NCBI GenBank assembly: GCA_024305405.1
Contig: JAKNDB010000085.1
Location: 1,375,001 to 1,439,000, forward strand
DNA length: 64,000 bases
Reading direction: 5' to 3'
Source of the DNA: Dirofilaria immitis
Lineage: Eukaryota; Nematoda; Chromadorea; Rhabditida; Onchocercidae
Shown: piece by piece, positions 26,734 through 39,790 of the stretch
Layout: every line of letters starts with the position of its first letter
How positions within the stretch are numbered: position 1 is the stretch's first letter
The notes under the pieces: model-generated
What the model was told of the DNA's origin: nothing
What the model saw: the letters and a program-made list of their open reading frames with translations, nothing else
The model's database searches: none
Translations under genes and position numbers: made by a program

Positions 26734-28736
26734 TCAAGAATCATGAGTTGTTATGAGACATGAATCTAAATGAGAATTAATAGCATTTTCCGGAACATAT
26801 GCATTACATACTGGGCATGATACGCAAATAACTACATCACTATCAATTGATTCCAAGTTTCCATTACTCTCCGGAATCTTTTCTTTCCCCAACAGTCTAG
26901 AGCAATTTTGTGGCAACGTAACAGCTACCGCATCCTCTTCGACTAATACAGTCATTTTTGGTGCTCTGAGAACATTCTTAACATCATAATTTTCAGCAGA
27001 ATGCAGTTTAGGTTTTATTCCGCTGATACCAACACTGCTTTCAGGTATGCTTACGTTAAGATTGCAACTTGAAATATTCTCTAAAGATGGCGATAGGCGA
27101 CCTAGAACATGGCCTTTTCCAGTGAAATATTGATCTAGAGGCTTTTGCAACGTCTGAGATCGAGATTTCCCATTTGACACTTCTGATACCTTCTTTTTCG
27201 TACTATAGCCTTCTGGTTCTCTGACTTTGATAAAGTTACCTATAAATGATGTTTGGTACAATTAAATCTTTAAACTAAGAAAAATCTGCAGTGGAATTTA
27301 GCGGTACCTCCACAAATCATCTGATGTTCCTTCCACCAGAAATCATTTTTGCCTGGAGGACGGTTCATTGATCGTTTCACCCAACCGTAAAATGGTGGAC
27401 GCATCCTAAAAGCGCATGCATATATCATTTTCAAGAGTTCAAGGAACTTTTCCAAAGTCCAAGGAATTTTATTCTTTTATTCATATGTAAAATCTATAGA
27501 AACATATATTATTATTACTACTATGTTTCAAATTTGAGTATGATTTAATCGATCGAAATGATATTTTCAATACTTGTAAATTCGCTTCACTGCGATATCG
27601 TCAGATAATTAAAATTATTTAAAATCGAGTTCACGCTTGATAAAATTCTTAAACCGCGGATAACTTACCGGCAAGCGCCAGTGCATCTCCACCAGTGCTT
27701 TTGATGATATCTCACTTCATCATGAAAATTATGATAAATACTGATATTTGTTCTTGCGATCATGTTAATGCGACGCATATGGAACTGAAACATTGGTCCA
27801 TGTGCATCATGATCCCTGGAAAAAAATATGATGTTAAAATCGATAACAAAATAATATAGAAAATTGCAGCAAGAGTGTGCGAAATTTTTTGAAAATTATA
27901 AAATAATGCTGTCGATTTTAATTCGACAAAAATTTAGTTATTAGTAGAAAATTCACATGTCTCCGTTGGAAAGAAATAAATAAGCATGAATCATCTCGTG
28001 TAGCAATGTCTCCACCAGATCTTTTCGAGGTCGATATTGGAGAAGTGGCTTACTGAGTCGAATAGAACAAAATTTACCCTTCTTTTCGAAACTACATAAA
28101 CCTGCACACCTGCAAATATGTTTCTTCTAACTTCATAAATTATTAAGCAATCTAAGTCATAAAAATTTCTATTACAGCTTATCACGACAAACATGTAGCA
28201 TAACGAGACATAAGATTTTTATATCAAAGATGAAGTCTCCAGTAGTAAATTTTCATGCCTAACTTCCAATTACCATCTGCAAGTAAAACTTACAAAGTCA
28301 TTCGAGAACTCCATTTCACTTCACATGCAGCCAATGCTCCATTGAAGAAAGTATCATCATACTGTTTGAAAAGTGCATGTAAATTTGGAGTCGGATCAAT
28401 TACTTCCCAAATTGGATCCACCAAGGAGTTCGAGTCGCATGAACTACTGGATGAGCTAGGAGGAAAGTCTAAAAAACTTCAAAGCTAGGAAAATTCTATG
28501 GTAAATGAAGTCAATGTAATATAAAATAACTCGTTCATTCATGAATCCAATCCTCTAACCGTCAATTTATATGTGCTCAAATTTATATTTATAAATTACA
28601 TTTAGAATTCATTTAACAATCAATTAAAAAAGAAAAAAACTTACTGTTGGAGAACTGTATCGTTTTTCTTTGGTGATATATCTTGAAGTGTATGAACATG
28701 TTGTAGATCTTTCAATCCAAATATCTTCTTATTCAT
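26734..28736 (-). CDS. dvc-1: Spartan/SPRTN DNA-protein crosslink metalloprotease, 6 exons
   Basis: DNA-dependent zinc protease that removes proteins crosslinked to chromatin, working with the p97/CDC-48 unfoldase during replication. Minus-strand exons: 28736-28645, 28455-28294, 28109-27957, 27815-27669, 27405-27308, 27239-26734. They total 1158 bases, exactly 386 codons, with no correction needed. The SprT domain starts at LVDPIWEVIDPTPNLHALF; the catalytic HEMIH is at about residues 122-126 in ETLLHEMIHAYLF and the third zinc ligand is His141 of HGP. HNFHDEVRYHQKHWWRC and DFWWKEHQMICGG close the domain. The tail has QKPLDQYF (PIP-box type, about 249-256), overlapping FTGKGHVLG (SHP box for p97, about 256-264), and a C-terminal UBZ4 finger CPVC..INSHLDSCL (Cys359, Cys362, His374, Cys378). 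The start ATG opens the first exon, which joins in phase. Confidence 0.96.
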
Positions 28737-28839
28737 AAAATCTCAAATAATGAATCTAAGCAAGTAAAGTAGCATTAACTCTCTCAAAAATGCAAAGTGT
28801 AAATAATAACAGATTTCACACATATTATCCAAAAGTAAT

Positions 28840-29540
28840 TTCACAGAGAAGGAGATAGATGTAAAACAAATCATCTTTGTAATGTGATGAAAATTCTACA
28901 ATCTGGAAAGTTTATTCCTGGAATTTTCCAAAAAAAAAAAACGCAACCAAATCTAAAAAAGATGTACCGAACCAGCACCGCAAATTTCCGGAATATGGCA
29001 TATATAAGTTGAATTTGCCTCCATATCAGAAGCATATGAGAAAATGTGAATTAAGAGAATGAGTAGAATTCTACATGAAGAGAATGCTATAAAATTTAAT
29101 GGCCGTAGAACTTCGTATGAATGTAAAATAAAAACTTTGTATTTTATAGATTTTTAAATGTTGAAATGTGATAATAATGATTCGCTGTAAACCGATAAAT
29201 TATTTCCAATTTCAACATAGCATATGAAACAATAAGAAATCTGATAATGGCAATAAACCAAAAGAATTGATGCTTTTAAAGATTACAATATATCTCGTCC
29301 GCAAAATCAGTTGTCTATTCGTGGCTTATTAGTAAAGTTTAACAAAAATGAACAACCACCACAAAAACGCACCGGAACCCTCTTCCGTAATCCAGAATTG
29401 CTTTCAAAAACCCGCGTATACAGAAATAATGAAGCCCTTTCATCATTATGAAATTTTTGAGGATCAGATCCTGATCAATTGCTTATGTTATTGGATGATT
29501 ATGATATAAACTTATTCAGGGTAAAGAGTTGTTAACGATG
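28840..29540 (+). other. Coding-like, unassigned segment between dvc-1 and cogc-7
   Basis: Two GC-richer plus-strand blocks stand out. The first (about 28920-29110) reads KKDVPNQHRKFPEYGIYKLN then LPPYQKHMRKCELRE, and one added base continues it as MSRILHEENAIKFNGRRTSY. The second (about 29281-29453) reads ISRPQNQLSIRGLLVKFNK then RTGTLFRNPELLSKTRVYRN. Both have varied, hydrophilic composition unlike the surrounding chance frames, and a further open piece GSDPDQLLMLLDDYDINLFR ends at a GGTAAAG donor near 29520. Frames are broken in the manner of other exons here (12-A run at 28930-28941). I do not recognise the product; it could be a small divergent gene or the remains of one. Confidence 0.35.
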
Positions 29541-30094
29541 TCAAAAGTATGTTTTTAGAAACTTTTTTGATTTTGTAAAATTTCAATAGAAAATAGAGTG
29601 TTAACGAAATTTGAAAAAAATTGAAATTTAAAATTATTCTTATCAGATAAGCATATAATTGAAATTTTAAAAAATAAAATTTAAAATAAAACAGAATTTA
29701 AGACTGAAAAGTTTAAATACTTTGAGTATCCATAATAATTTCTTAGTTTATAGATTTTACAGAAATTCATTATTATTTTCTTAGATATAATCGTATAGTT
29801 GTATGAAATTTTAAAATGTGAAATTTAAAATAAAACTATGATCAAAAAATTTGAGCAATTTGAGCATTTTAGTTATCTATAAAAATTCATTAGTATGCAG
29901 ATTTTATAGAAGTTAAAATTTTAAGTTAAATTGCAAATCTTCTTTAAGATAAATGATAATATATTTGTTAATTTAAATTTTTGCATCATATTTACAGTAT
30001 TCTAATATTTCGTTCTATATACAAATATATTTTATATTTTATAAGATGAAAAGAGAGGAAGAGAGAGAGTTTTTTTCTACTCCAAACTTTTCAG

Positions 30095-33000
30095 ATTGAA
30101 ATTCCAACTTTTTCGGAACATTGGAGCAAAACTGATCTGGTAAATTGGATCAATTCAAGAAATGAGCCTGTTGAGGTCATTATTTTAAACATATCACTTC
30201 TTTTTAGTTCCTTCAAATATTCTTTTTCAAATATAATTTTACTTATTTATCTAAGTTCACAGTTTCTTTTTAACTTCGTAGACATTTGATCTAGGAATAT
30301 TACATTCGCTTTACTAAATTAGAAATTTTTAGAATCCGAAAAGTATTTTAAAAGAATCTGAAATTTATTTTTTTTTGCCTTTTGTGATGCTTCCAGAAAA
30401 TTTTTAATTTCCGGAGTAATGATGATTACTTTTTATCAAATAAAGCTAGAGTTCATCGTAACTGGTATCAATTCCAATTATAGATGATTCCATAATATTT
30501 CTGAATTTCATTAATTTTGAATTGTTGTAATTACATCTTATCATGATGTAAATAAATAAATAAATAAATGATCATTTTGCTTTTCAGACGTTATTAGAAG
30601 CAGTTGAAACAGAAATCAGCGAAGCAGAAAATTTATTGGAAGGAATAAGAAATAAATTTCAACGCATCAATTAGTACCCTTTTTTTTCAACATTGTTATG
30701 CCAGCTAAAATATGCTGACAAATATTTAAATGCTGAATAACTAATTGATAGTCCTTATTTATTTCTAATTTTTCATATCCGGTTGAAGGCGATGTCTTTT
30801 ATTCTGAAGTGTAATCTAGCAATAATTTTTGTTTAAATCGAAAGATTCATCTTTTATTAAAGCGATGAAAGCAATTTGGAAGAATGTGCAAGATCTTGTG
30901 CTGAACTTCGAGAACGATTAAAAATGGTAGTGGATGCGCAAGCCAAAAACCAATTTGTTAAAGAATTTGATGCTATCGCGATATATGATAAAGCTGATAG
31001 GCGAGCGGCTGATCTTGTCAAAATTTTAATGGTTAGCAGAGAACGAAAATTTTCATTGAATACTATTATCTTGTATGAAATTACGTTTAATACTGCTTAG
31101 TTAGTAAAAATACATTGTTTTCACTGGGATAAATAATTTCTAACAAATGCTTGAGTTTTAATTGATTGAGAAATAAATTTTACATTAAATAAATTTATGA
31201 ATACGACTATATGACGATAAATAACGTTTATTTGCAGGCTCGTAAATCATGGAACGAAAATGTTCTTATTATTGAAAATTTGGACGGAAATGAACCAGCA
31301 CCGGAGGATGTTGTTATCAATTTGCAAAAGCTTACGAAACTCTTTCTGAAGTTGTGGAATTTATGACTTGAATTTTCCTACCCTAAGCTTTGTAATTATT
31401 AAATTAGAAACCGAAATCGTGCAGTAGTGAAAATTTTGCTGTTGATGAGTTGTGTTCTTCTGATAGATGATTTCAGTTTTTGGATGTTCCGGAGCGGGCA
31501 CGTTTTCTGGAAAAAGTGAAAGATGTTTTCTTAAGTTGGTATTCGACACGTGTTGTGTTAGCCATACAATCAGAAACACCAGTGGATGATCTTTTGCCGA
31601 TCAAGCAAAAATATGAAATGTTACGAAGGATTGAAGGTTTTCCTATGTTTTTTATCAAATTCCTCGGAAGAGATTTAGTATTCCTTTCAGAATACAAAAA
31701 GTTTGGATTAGCTATGCATCAACTTTTATCTGTAAAATTTGAAAAATTTCGATTAATTTCAGATTTTAATGATGTTATCAAGCATTACGTGGAAGATGAG
31801 AATAAATTTAGTTTTCATATGGCCAATAATTTGTCCGATTTATTCTTGGATACTCGTGATATCGTGATGTCAAATTATAAACGGCTCCTAGATGGGTAAG
31901 TTCTCATCATTATAAAACGTTAATATTATAGTTAATATAACTTCTTGATATAATAATTAATATATTTCTGGAAACAATATTAATATGGAATGGTTGATGC
32001 TTGAATTCGTTTATCTAAATTTATGTAGGCAATTCATTATTTTAAATAAAGCGGTTTTTACTTATCATATATTTAATTACATAAATGGAGTGGAAGTAAG
32101 CTTTGCGAGCCAAATAATTTGCTTTTCAAGTAATAATCAATGTTATTGAAATCATAATATTCAAAGGTGAAATTTTGTTTGGAATTTTTTCATAAATTCC
32201 GAAAATTCTAATATTTTTTCAGATGGGTAGAAAAAGTTGTTGATGCTCCAAATGTTTTTTTGTCGAATACATTTACCGAAGGTATTTTAATGCGAGAAAA
32301 CGAAATCAAGGACGCATGTACAAATACAATTGGAAAAACATTAGAAGATGACTCATCTGGTTCACAAACGCTGAAAATGATTTTAGACTTCAGAAAAGTT
32401 GGTGAAATTATGTCTTTTACTTGTATTTTTCTTTTTCTATCAATTTTTAGGAATTTCTACAAAAATACGACTCTTTTCGATATGATTACTATTTGTGTTT
32501 TATATGATATATAATATTTTTCCATATTTAATACATAAACTTTCAGTGATTGCTAATACTCTTAAAAATCTAAAGAAATACATCATAAATGAATTAGTCA
32601 TGTATTTAATCAGATACTTTTTATGATATTATAAAAACTGGTTTGTATATTTTTGAGCTTTATTTTAGAATTAATATAAATTTCAGGTATTGTCGCAGTA
32701 CATATCACATCCTGATGATGACAAATCCATAGCAGAATGTATTACACAATTTGGTGAACTTCTTCTGTTTTACGTAGCCGGTGAATATATGAAACTGACA
32801 ACATCGTTCCTGGCTAACTGTTCGAATATTTCATTAGTTTGTTATTAATCAATTTTGGTTGTTTAATTGGAAAAATAGTTGGTGCCTTCTCTTAATCCGT
32901 AGAAAAATTTTTTTTTAGAAATTGTTGTTTTTATTGTCGTCCTGAAAATTTATGAAGAAAGACTAGTAGAAGTAATCAAATTGCGGTTATTTTATTGATT

Positions 33001-35774
33001 TTTAGGACTCCACGCATACTTTCACGTGCTTGGAACAACTTTCTAACAGGTTATCACAACTTATCGAAGAAAGTAATTATTTGATGCAAATGGCTAAAGA
33101 AACATTTGGCAACATTGCAATTATTTTTTAGTCCCTGCATTTCGGGTAAGTATATATGAAGTATCCATAACTATTCAGTTATTCCATTCGTGTGAGGTAT
33201 GGATGTGTATGTGAATGACAATTTTTATATGCATTATAGTAACTTGTATTGAAGCGTATAATATGTTTAAATAATTAGGAAATAATTATGAAGAAATTAT
33301 GTATTGTTAGCTGAAGTATGCTATCATAAACATTTATAGACAATGTATGAAAATGTGATATCGATACTGGATAAATTCTATAAAACGAATATGATTAAGA
33401 ATAATGTTAAAGATGAAGATATTTTGCGTTTGGTGAGCTTATCAGGTTTATTTTTATTGTTTGATTTTTGATGATTATGTCAAATTTATAGTTTTTATGA
33501 TGATTTTCAATGCTTTATTTTCCTATCTTTAATCAACTAAGTTCATATTTCCAGGAAATTTCTGAATTTTTTTATTATATGAAAAGAAATCTCCTCAGTT
33601 TCAGTTTTACACTGATAACTGAGTATTTTAGGACAACTTTTGACATGGATTGATAATGATAAGCAACGACTGAAAGATATGTTGGAACAATTAGGAGTCG
33701 CTGAGACAGATCCTATTATCAGTGGGTTATCAAAGAAGTTGTGCAACGAGATTTCAACTTTCCAAAACAAATTATCTGGTTTGCGTGTTAATCTTTTCAT
33801 AATTTTTATATGATGAAGCCTAAATAGTAGGAAATTTAATTTTCATCACAAAAAACAGCTTTCTTTTTTTTTGGAATAGCAAAGAGAACATTTCTCAAAC
33901 TAGACATTACTGCTTGATAGGTGTTGTATTAATAGATTTATCAGACAAAGTTTTTCTATTTGATTGAAATACAAGTCAATTTTGTCATAGTTAACTTATA
34001 ATTAAATTCAAATAGAATTCTTAAATATCATTAATTTTGCAATATTTCGAATTTTATTTGCAGTTAAAGGAGAAGGTGATATTAGCTTAGCAAAAGCACG
34101 TGTGGAAATTCGGAAAATGAACAAACGATTTATTGCGCGTACTGTTGAAGTACTTTCACGTATTTTGGTCAGAGATATGGAAAATGGCTTGCGAAATATT
34201 GTGAGTTAACTTTTCTGTTATTCGAACTTTCGGATTACTTTCTTCTGATAAATCATACATTCTGTCATAATCAGTGGTGATAAATAGTATCAACAGTTTT
34301 CATTTATGAATTTATTAGATTTTATTCGAAATTAAGCGAAAAAAAGCTTTGGAAATGTAAATTATCGTTAAACTTCATCATTGCAGCCACTATTTCTATT
34401 TTTGATTGCTGGAATTCGTGGGTTATTTTATTACAGATGTCAGACAAAAGTACTGAGAATGTGAAAATGCAGGAAAGCACAAAGGTACCATCATTTGGAA
34501 CTTCACCCAATGAATTTGTGACGGCAGCCGGTGTCGCACTTCTTTCATTGGCTCATCAATTATCTACCTATTCTCAAGATAGTAACATGGCTTCAGCTAT
34601 TATGTTTGCTGCAAAGCTGGAAACTGTAGGTGAGTCATTTAAGGGAGTTGCAGTAAAAAAATGAAACTTAGACAGTTATTCATTGTTTCTGTGATGGCAT
34701 AATTATATATTGATATTCATGAATCATACTATTGATCTGATGATTTAAAGTATTTCTTCTTTAAAGTAATTCATTTAGAAGTTTTCCGAATATTATCCAA
34801 ATAACATATAAGTGAATCACACGCAGCAATCATTCAACATATTCTGATTTTTTTCAAGAGAATTATTTATTATCCAATATTCATTTGTGTGCATTATTTA
34901 GTCGTTGTCAACGTCATATGAAAGTGAATATTTAGATTAACTTTAATAGGAAAGATTAATTGCTTTCCTTCATATGAAAACCTAAATACTTTTATTGATT
35001 TTTAAAACAACTTTTGGGAACAGAAATTTTTAAAGTCGTATGTACCACACTTTTTTCAGATGATATTCCATCTTGGTGGATTAGTAAATGTGCGATTGCC
35101 GTGCAAGAATGTTTTGTTGATACAGTTGGTGATATTGCCGAATATTCGAATTCGCTATGCAGACAACTTTCAGTTAATTATAGTTAGTAGTTTTTGTTTA
35201 CAATTTCATCTCTCCAATATGAGCCATATATATATATATATATATATCATGCAGTTAGTGGATGATTTTTTGTTAGCTGATGGATTTTATTAATTAACCG
35301 GTCTTTCCTAAATGAATGTCGGAAGAAAAAGACGATTAAAATGAAGTCATTATTATTTGTGAAATTTTTTTAGTGGCAGGAGAAGTTTTTATGGAACACC
35401 TAAATTATCTACATTTTCATATCTTTTTTTTGAAATTAAGATATGATGTGTAGTTTAGAATGCGCTGGTAACTCGGGGAATGTTGACATTTAGAAGCAAA
35501 TACACAGTAATGGCTAAATCATGCATTTCCTTAGATAAATAGCGGCAAAAATTAGATTAAATGAAGGAAGTAGAGAAATGTGCAAAATTTTGCAAGCATA
35601 CAAAAGTTTGTGGTGTAATAATTGAGAACAGTAGTAAGAAGTTTCATTATCGATTCGAAGTAGTACTTTTCAGCATATTTGGCTGATGTGTTCGAAGATT
35701 TAGGAACGACGAAGATATCAGATTTTGTCAATATGCGGCAAATGTTCCTTGATGCTGGATATCTTGAGTCATAG
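30095..35774 (+). CDS. cogc-7: Conserved oligomeric Golgi complex subunit 7 (COG7), multi-exon
   Basis: COG7 belongs to lobe B of the COG tether that recycles glycosyltransferases within the Golgi. Plus-strand exons supported by phase and similarity: 30095-30175, about 30588-30672, 30863-31031, 31238-about 31350, 31477-31895, 32223-32397, 32687-32836, 33006-about 33145, 33340-33432, about 33633-33778, 34064-34200, 34438-34628, 35059-35190, 35674-35774. Similarity to human COG7 is clearest at the N-terminus (WSKTDLVNWINSR, like DVKEWINAAFR), the middle (LDVPERARFLEKVKDVFLSW) and the C-terminus (SFGTSPNEFVTAAG, WWISKCAIAVQE, YLADVFEDLGTTKISD). The first coding exon with an ATG was not found. 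Some junctions are unsettled: the exon from 31238 needs a frame change, and a T run at 33125-33130 appears one base short. Divergence is high, so the assignment rests on colinear pieces. Confidence 0.8.
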
Positions 35775-37016
35775 AATCGTGATCATTTTTATTAGGTTAT
35801 TTATTCATTTCTATTGTCGTGAGAAATACTGTTTTATTATTTGCATTTTTCTGTAACGTTATTGATTTGAATGATGATTAATAAATATACGGCTTAATCA
35901 ATAACGATGCTTTGTTGCTGATCAATAAATTCACTACTGTTTTCCACTATTTACATTTTTGATCGATACATGTAAATTATGTTTGCCTAACTATTTGCTG
36001 AATTGTTTACTGAAATAACTACTGTTGATATTTCGAAACATGTTTAATACTCCTTGGTATCTCTAATAAATGGATGTAGTATGTTGCAAAGGATAGATGC
36101 GATTTGCAGGACTTGAATGCACAAGTAATACTGTCACCATGTTAACTTTTCCTCCTGATCTCTCTATCTCATCATTATCATAAATTGAAAAATCTCATTC
36201 TCGAATTTAAGTTTTCTTACTATAAAAAAAGCTGAAATTCAATCTCAGTCCAAATTTATTACTTCACTCCTGGTCATAACTGATTTAGTAATTTATTATA
36301 CAAATATTGTGATATGTATCTTATCATTTCTTGTTATTAATCGAACTTTGGGATTTATTATTCATCAACTTTTGTATTTCAAGATTTTTAATTTTTGTAT
36401 AAGCAGGAACCAGAAAAAAATATATCCTTCTTTTGGTTCATGTACCCATTTAACGGAATTTCAAAATACGTGTTTACTAGCACTTCTAAGTTTCATACTG
36501 TCTGTAAAAATATAAGCATTTTACAAGTTGTAATTTAAAGAAAGTTAATTATTAACCGAAACAGAATCTAAAACGTTACATACTATAGATTCCATAAATG
36601 ATTTTTAATTAGGCTAATGGAGAGAGAAAAAAAGAAAAAATCCTAACAACGATAATTATTAGGTTGATATGAAAGTTTAAATTGAATTTTGATATGAATT
36701 AAATTAAAATTAAAAATGACATTTAACTTCGTATCATACATACATCAGAAATAGAAAATGTCATGTAGTGAACCATTCTATTTGTAATAATTAAAATTTA
36801 ATCATATAATATTGTTAATGCAAAATTAATAAATAATACAATGAATCGATAGGTATTTAAATTGAAAAAAAAACGGGTCATTAAATTATTTAAAATTTTT
36901 ATTTTAGATTTTATAAAATTAATAATTATCATTAGATTATGATAAATTTGATAAAATAATTTTATATCTTCCTTTTTTCATAGCAATAAATATTATCACA
37001 GTATGCATCTACTAAG

Positions 37017-37064
37017 ATATAATTTGACGTCATCAGTAACATAATTTGACGTCATTAACGTCAT
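37017..37064. promoter_or_regulatory. Two palindromic CRE-type sites TGACGTCA in a duplication
   Basis: ATAATTTGACGTCAT is present twice, placing perfect TGACGTCA octamers at 37025-37032 and 37047-37054, 22 bases apart. A further AACGTCAT half-site follows. TGACGTCA is the known consensus for CREB/ATF bZIP dimers; function here is inference. Confidence 0.45.
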
Positions 37065-37204
37065 ATTATTGCTTTCTAATACATAGATAGGAATCAAAAC
37101 ATCATATTTGTATGAATATGATCAAAATTTAACTAAACATCAATCAATAAATGCATATGTATAATACATGAAAAGATTGAAAAAATTACTCCCGTTTCAT
37201 TTAA

Positions 37205-37730
37205 AATAAACTTCTAATCTATCTCACGTTAAATGTGTAACCTATCTTACGTCAAATATGCAACTCCAATTTATCTCACCTGAAATTGTGTATCTTTAAT
37301 CTAACGTATAACGCTAATCCTACATCATTGTGTAATTTTAACCTGTTCGACATCAGTGTGTACCTCTAGTCTATCTCACATCAAATCTACTATTTTAATT
37401 TATCTCGCGCAACTCTAATCTATCTCATATCAAATATATATCTTTAATCTATTCGACCTCAAATGTTATCTTATGTTAAACGTGTAACTCTAATTTGTCT
37501 TACGTTAAATGTATAGCTATGAACTTTTCACGTCAAATATGCAACTGTAATTTATTTCACGTTAAAATATGACTCTAATCTATCGCTTATCAAATGTACA
37601 ACTCTAATCTGTCTTCCGTCAAATACATGCAGTTCTAATTTTCTTACGTTAATTACGTTAATCGTATAATTCCAATCTGTCTCGCATCAAATATGTAAGT
37701 TTAATTTATCTTACGTCAAACGTGTGATTA
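37205..37730. repeat. Diverged minisatellite, about 29-bp unit, 15-18 copies
   Basis: The unit approximates CTCTAATCTATCTCACGTCA then AATGTGTAA. Copies differ by many substitutions and small deletions but keep the order TAAT-TATCT-ACGTCAAAT-TGTAA. Copy number is an estimate from reading. Confidence 0.8.
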
Positions 37731-38064
37731 TAGAAAATACGTGTAGTATGGGAAAGATATATTATTAAACATCATTTAATAATTTAACTTCCACGTTCCT
37801 TTCTTTTTCTTTTTCCCCCATTTTTAGTAAAATCAAAGAAATGATAATATAAGTACATTTATGTCACGATAAATGTCATCGAATGTCAACCAATTAAAAT
37901 CGGCAAAAGAGTACAAGTTGGAGGATTTAAAGAAGTTAAATGGATGATGATAAATGTTGTTAGTATAGTATAAGATGTCAAATTCGGTCGTTGATCGATC
38001 GAGTGATGATAGGTCCATTCGAGATATTGATTTCCATCGATGGACACAAATAATTGAGCATAGA

Positions 38065-38345
38065 TAGACAAATACATCCATACACATACACATACACACA
38101 CATACATATACATACATACACACACACATATATACATATATATACAAAGAGATAGACAGACAGACATGCATATATACATACATACACATATGCACACACC
38201 CACACACACATACATACATTGATGGAGAAGTCTTGTCGATTGTAAGAAGTAGCACAGCTGTTTATGCTTTTTATCTATAATGATCGAACTGATCCATCTC
38301 GATGCATACATGCATACATACATACATACATACATACATACGTAC
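38065..38345. repeat. CATA/CACA microsatellites
   Basis: Interrupted CATA, CACA and TACA runs occupy about 38065-38215, and a purer CATA run lies at about 38304-38342. Frames reading through them (Cys/Tyr/Val repeats) are not genes. Confidence 0.9.
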
Positions 38346-38417
38346 TATATTAATCTATTTGGCCATTTGCCACTTTATTATTATTATTCTATACCAATTT
38401 TATACTATTTATTAATG

Positions 38418-38536
38418 AGAAAATAGGCATATATATATAGAATAATAATAACAATATATATATATATGCGTATAATCTATGGCATATATATATTTATATA
38501 TAGAATAATATATATATATATGCATATAATCTATGG
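38418..38536. repeat. AT-microsatellite with duplicated block
   Basis: A block containing ATAGAATAATA, an AT run and GCATATAATCTATGG or GCGTATAATCTATGG occurs twice in tandem, so the microsatellite was duplicated together with its flank. Confidence 0.7.
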
Positions 38537-39536
38537 GATAGTTTATTATTTGTACTCTAAAATTATTTTGCTTATTTCATGCATTATATGCTATGTATTG
38601 CATTGATTTTGTTGAAAATTTATTAATGAGAAGAATTAAATTAATGTAAAATTTTAATATATAATTATATGGGTATAGAATAATATAAAATATATAGTTC
38701 TATAATATATAGGCATAGAATAAAAAATAATTGAAAATGGCTAATTAGAAAATCATTTAGTATTAAGCTTTAAAAAAAAAGTGGAAAATTATACGTATAT
38801 ATTTTGTTTTGTTATAAATATATTTTATGCATTATTAATATAGTTTATATTGATCTTTGTTTTTTTATACCTAATTGTTAATTAGGAAATTAATTAAAAT
38901 ATTAAATTTAGAAATGGAAAATTATAAATTATTTGAATTTGAAATAATTTCATTTATCCATGTTAACAATGATTTATTGGGAAATATTAGAAATTTAACG
39001 ATTTAAAAGGGGAAAAAAATTTATATTATAATATATTGGAATTTGTATTGTTTAAATTTATAATTAATTATTATATTTATTATTATATTATTATTATTAT
39101 TGTTTAATAAATTTTTATATTATATTATCAATTACGAATGATATTTTTATTTTTATTTTAATTCTTCGAATTTTTTTCTTTTTTTTGTTATTTGATTATA
39201 ACATTTTTTTTTCTGATAAATTTGAAATAAATAATATTGAAAACAACGAATTATATTAGCATATTCTCGACTTATTTGATTTTACATCCGATGCATTCTT
39301 AATATTCAGCTTATTCGTTAATGATATATATAGCATGTAGGATACAAACAACTATTGAGCTTATGATGTTGAAAATCTATAATTCATATTAATATATATA
39401 TACATATCACATAGAGCAATGGACATTTATTGATTTCATCTATTTGATTTTCTCTTCCTTATCTCGAAGTTATGGATCATACTAACTTATGTCATATATG
39501 ATACGATATATCACAATAGTTATCGATTTTTAAAAT

Positions 39537-39790
39537 GCTTATAATGTCGCAAAGTGCATCATGTTATAAGACTTCATGAAAAGTTTTCGCTGTCGCAGGC
39601 ATACTATAATGTTGCAAATGGACATCGCATTAAGGTCTCATGAAAGACTTACGATGTCGCAGGCATGATATAATGTCGCAGATGTGAATCATATTAAAAT
39701 CTCATAATAGGCCTATGATTCGCAGATGTGTATCACTTTAAGATCTCATGAAAGGCTTATAATGTCACAAATGTGTATCAATCATCCCAA
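39537..39790. repeat. Irregular tandem repeat with ATAATGTCGCA
   Basis: Four to five copies of a segment running ATAATGTCGCA(A/G)ATG, then ATCA, then TTAAGATCTCATGAAAG are arranged head to tail with variable spacing of about 45-65 bases. The unit is markedly richer in G and C than its surroundings. Confidence 0.75.

Noticed and set aside
37833..38335. Three overlapping minus-strand frames of 77-149 codons rich in Cys, Val, Tyr and Met
   Set aside because: They are translations of the CATA/CACA microsatellite, present in all frames, with no splice context or similarity.
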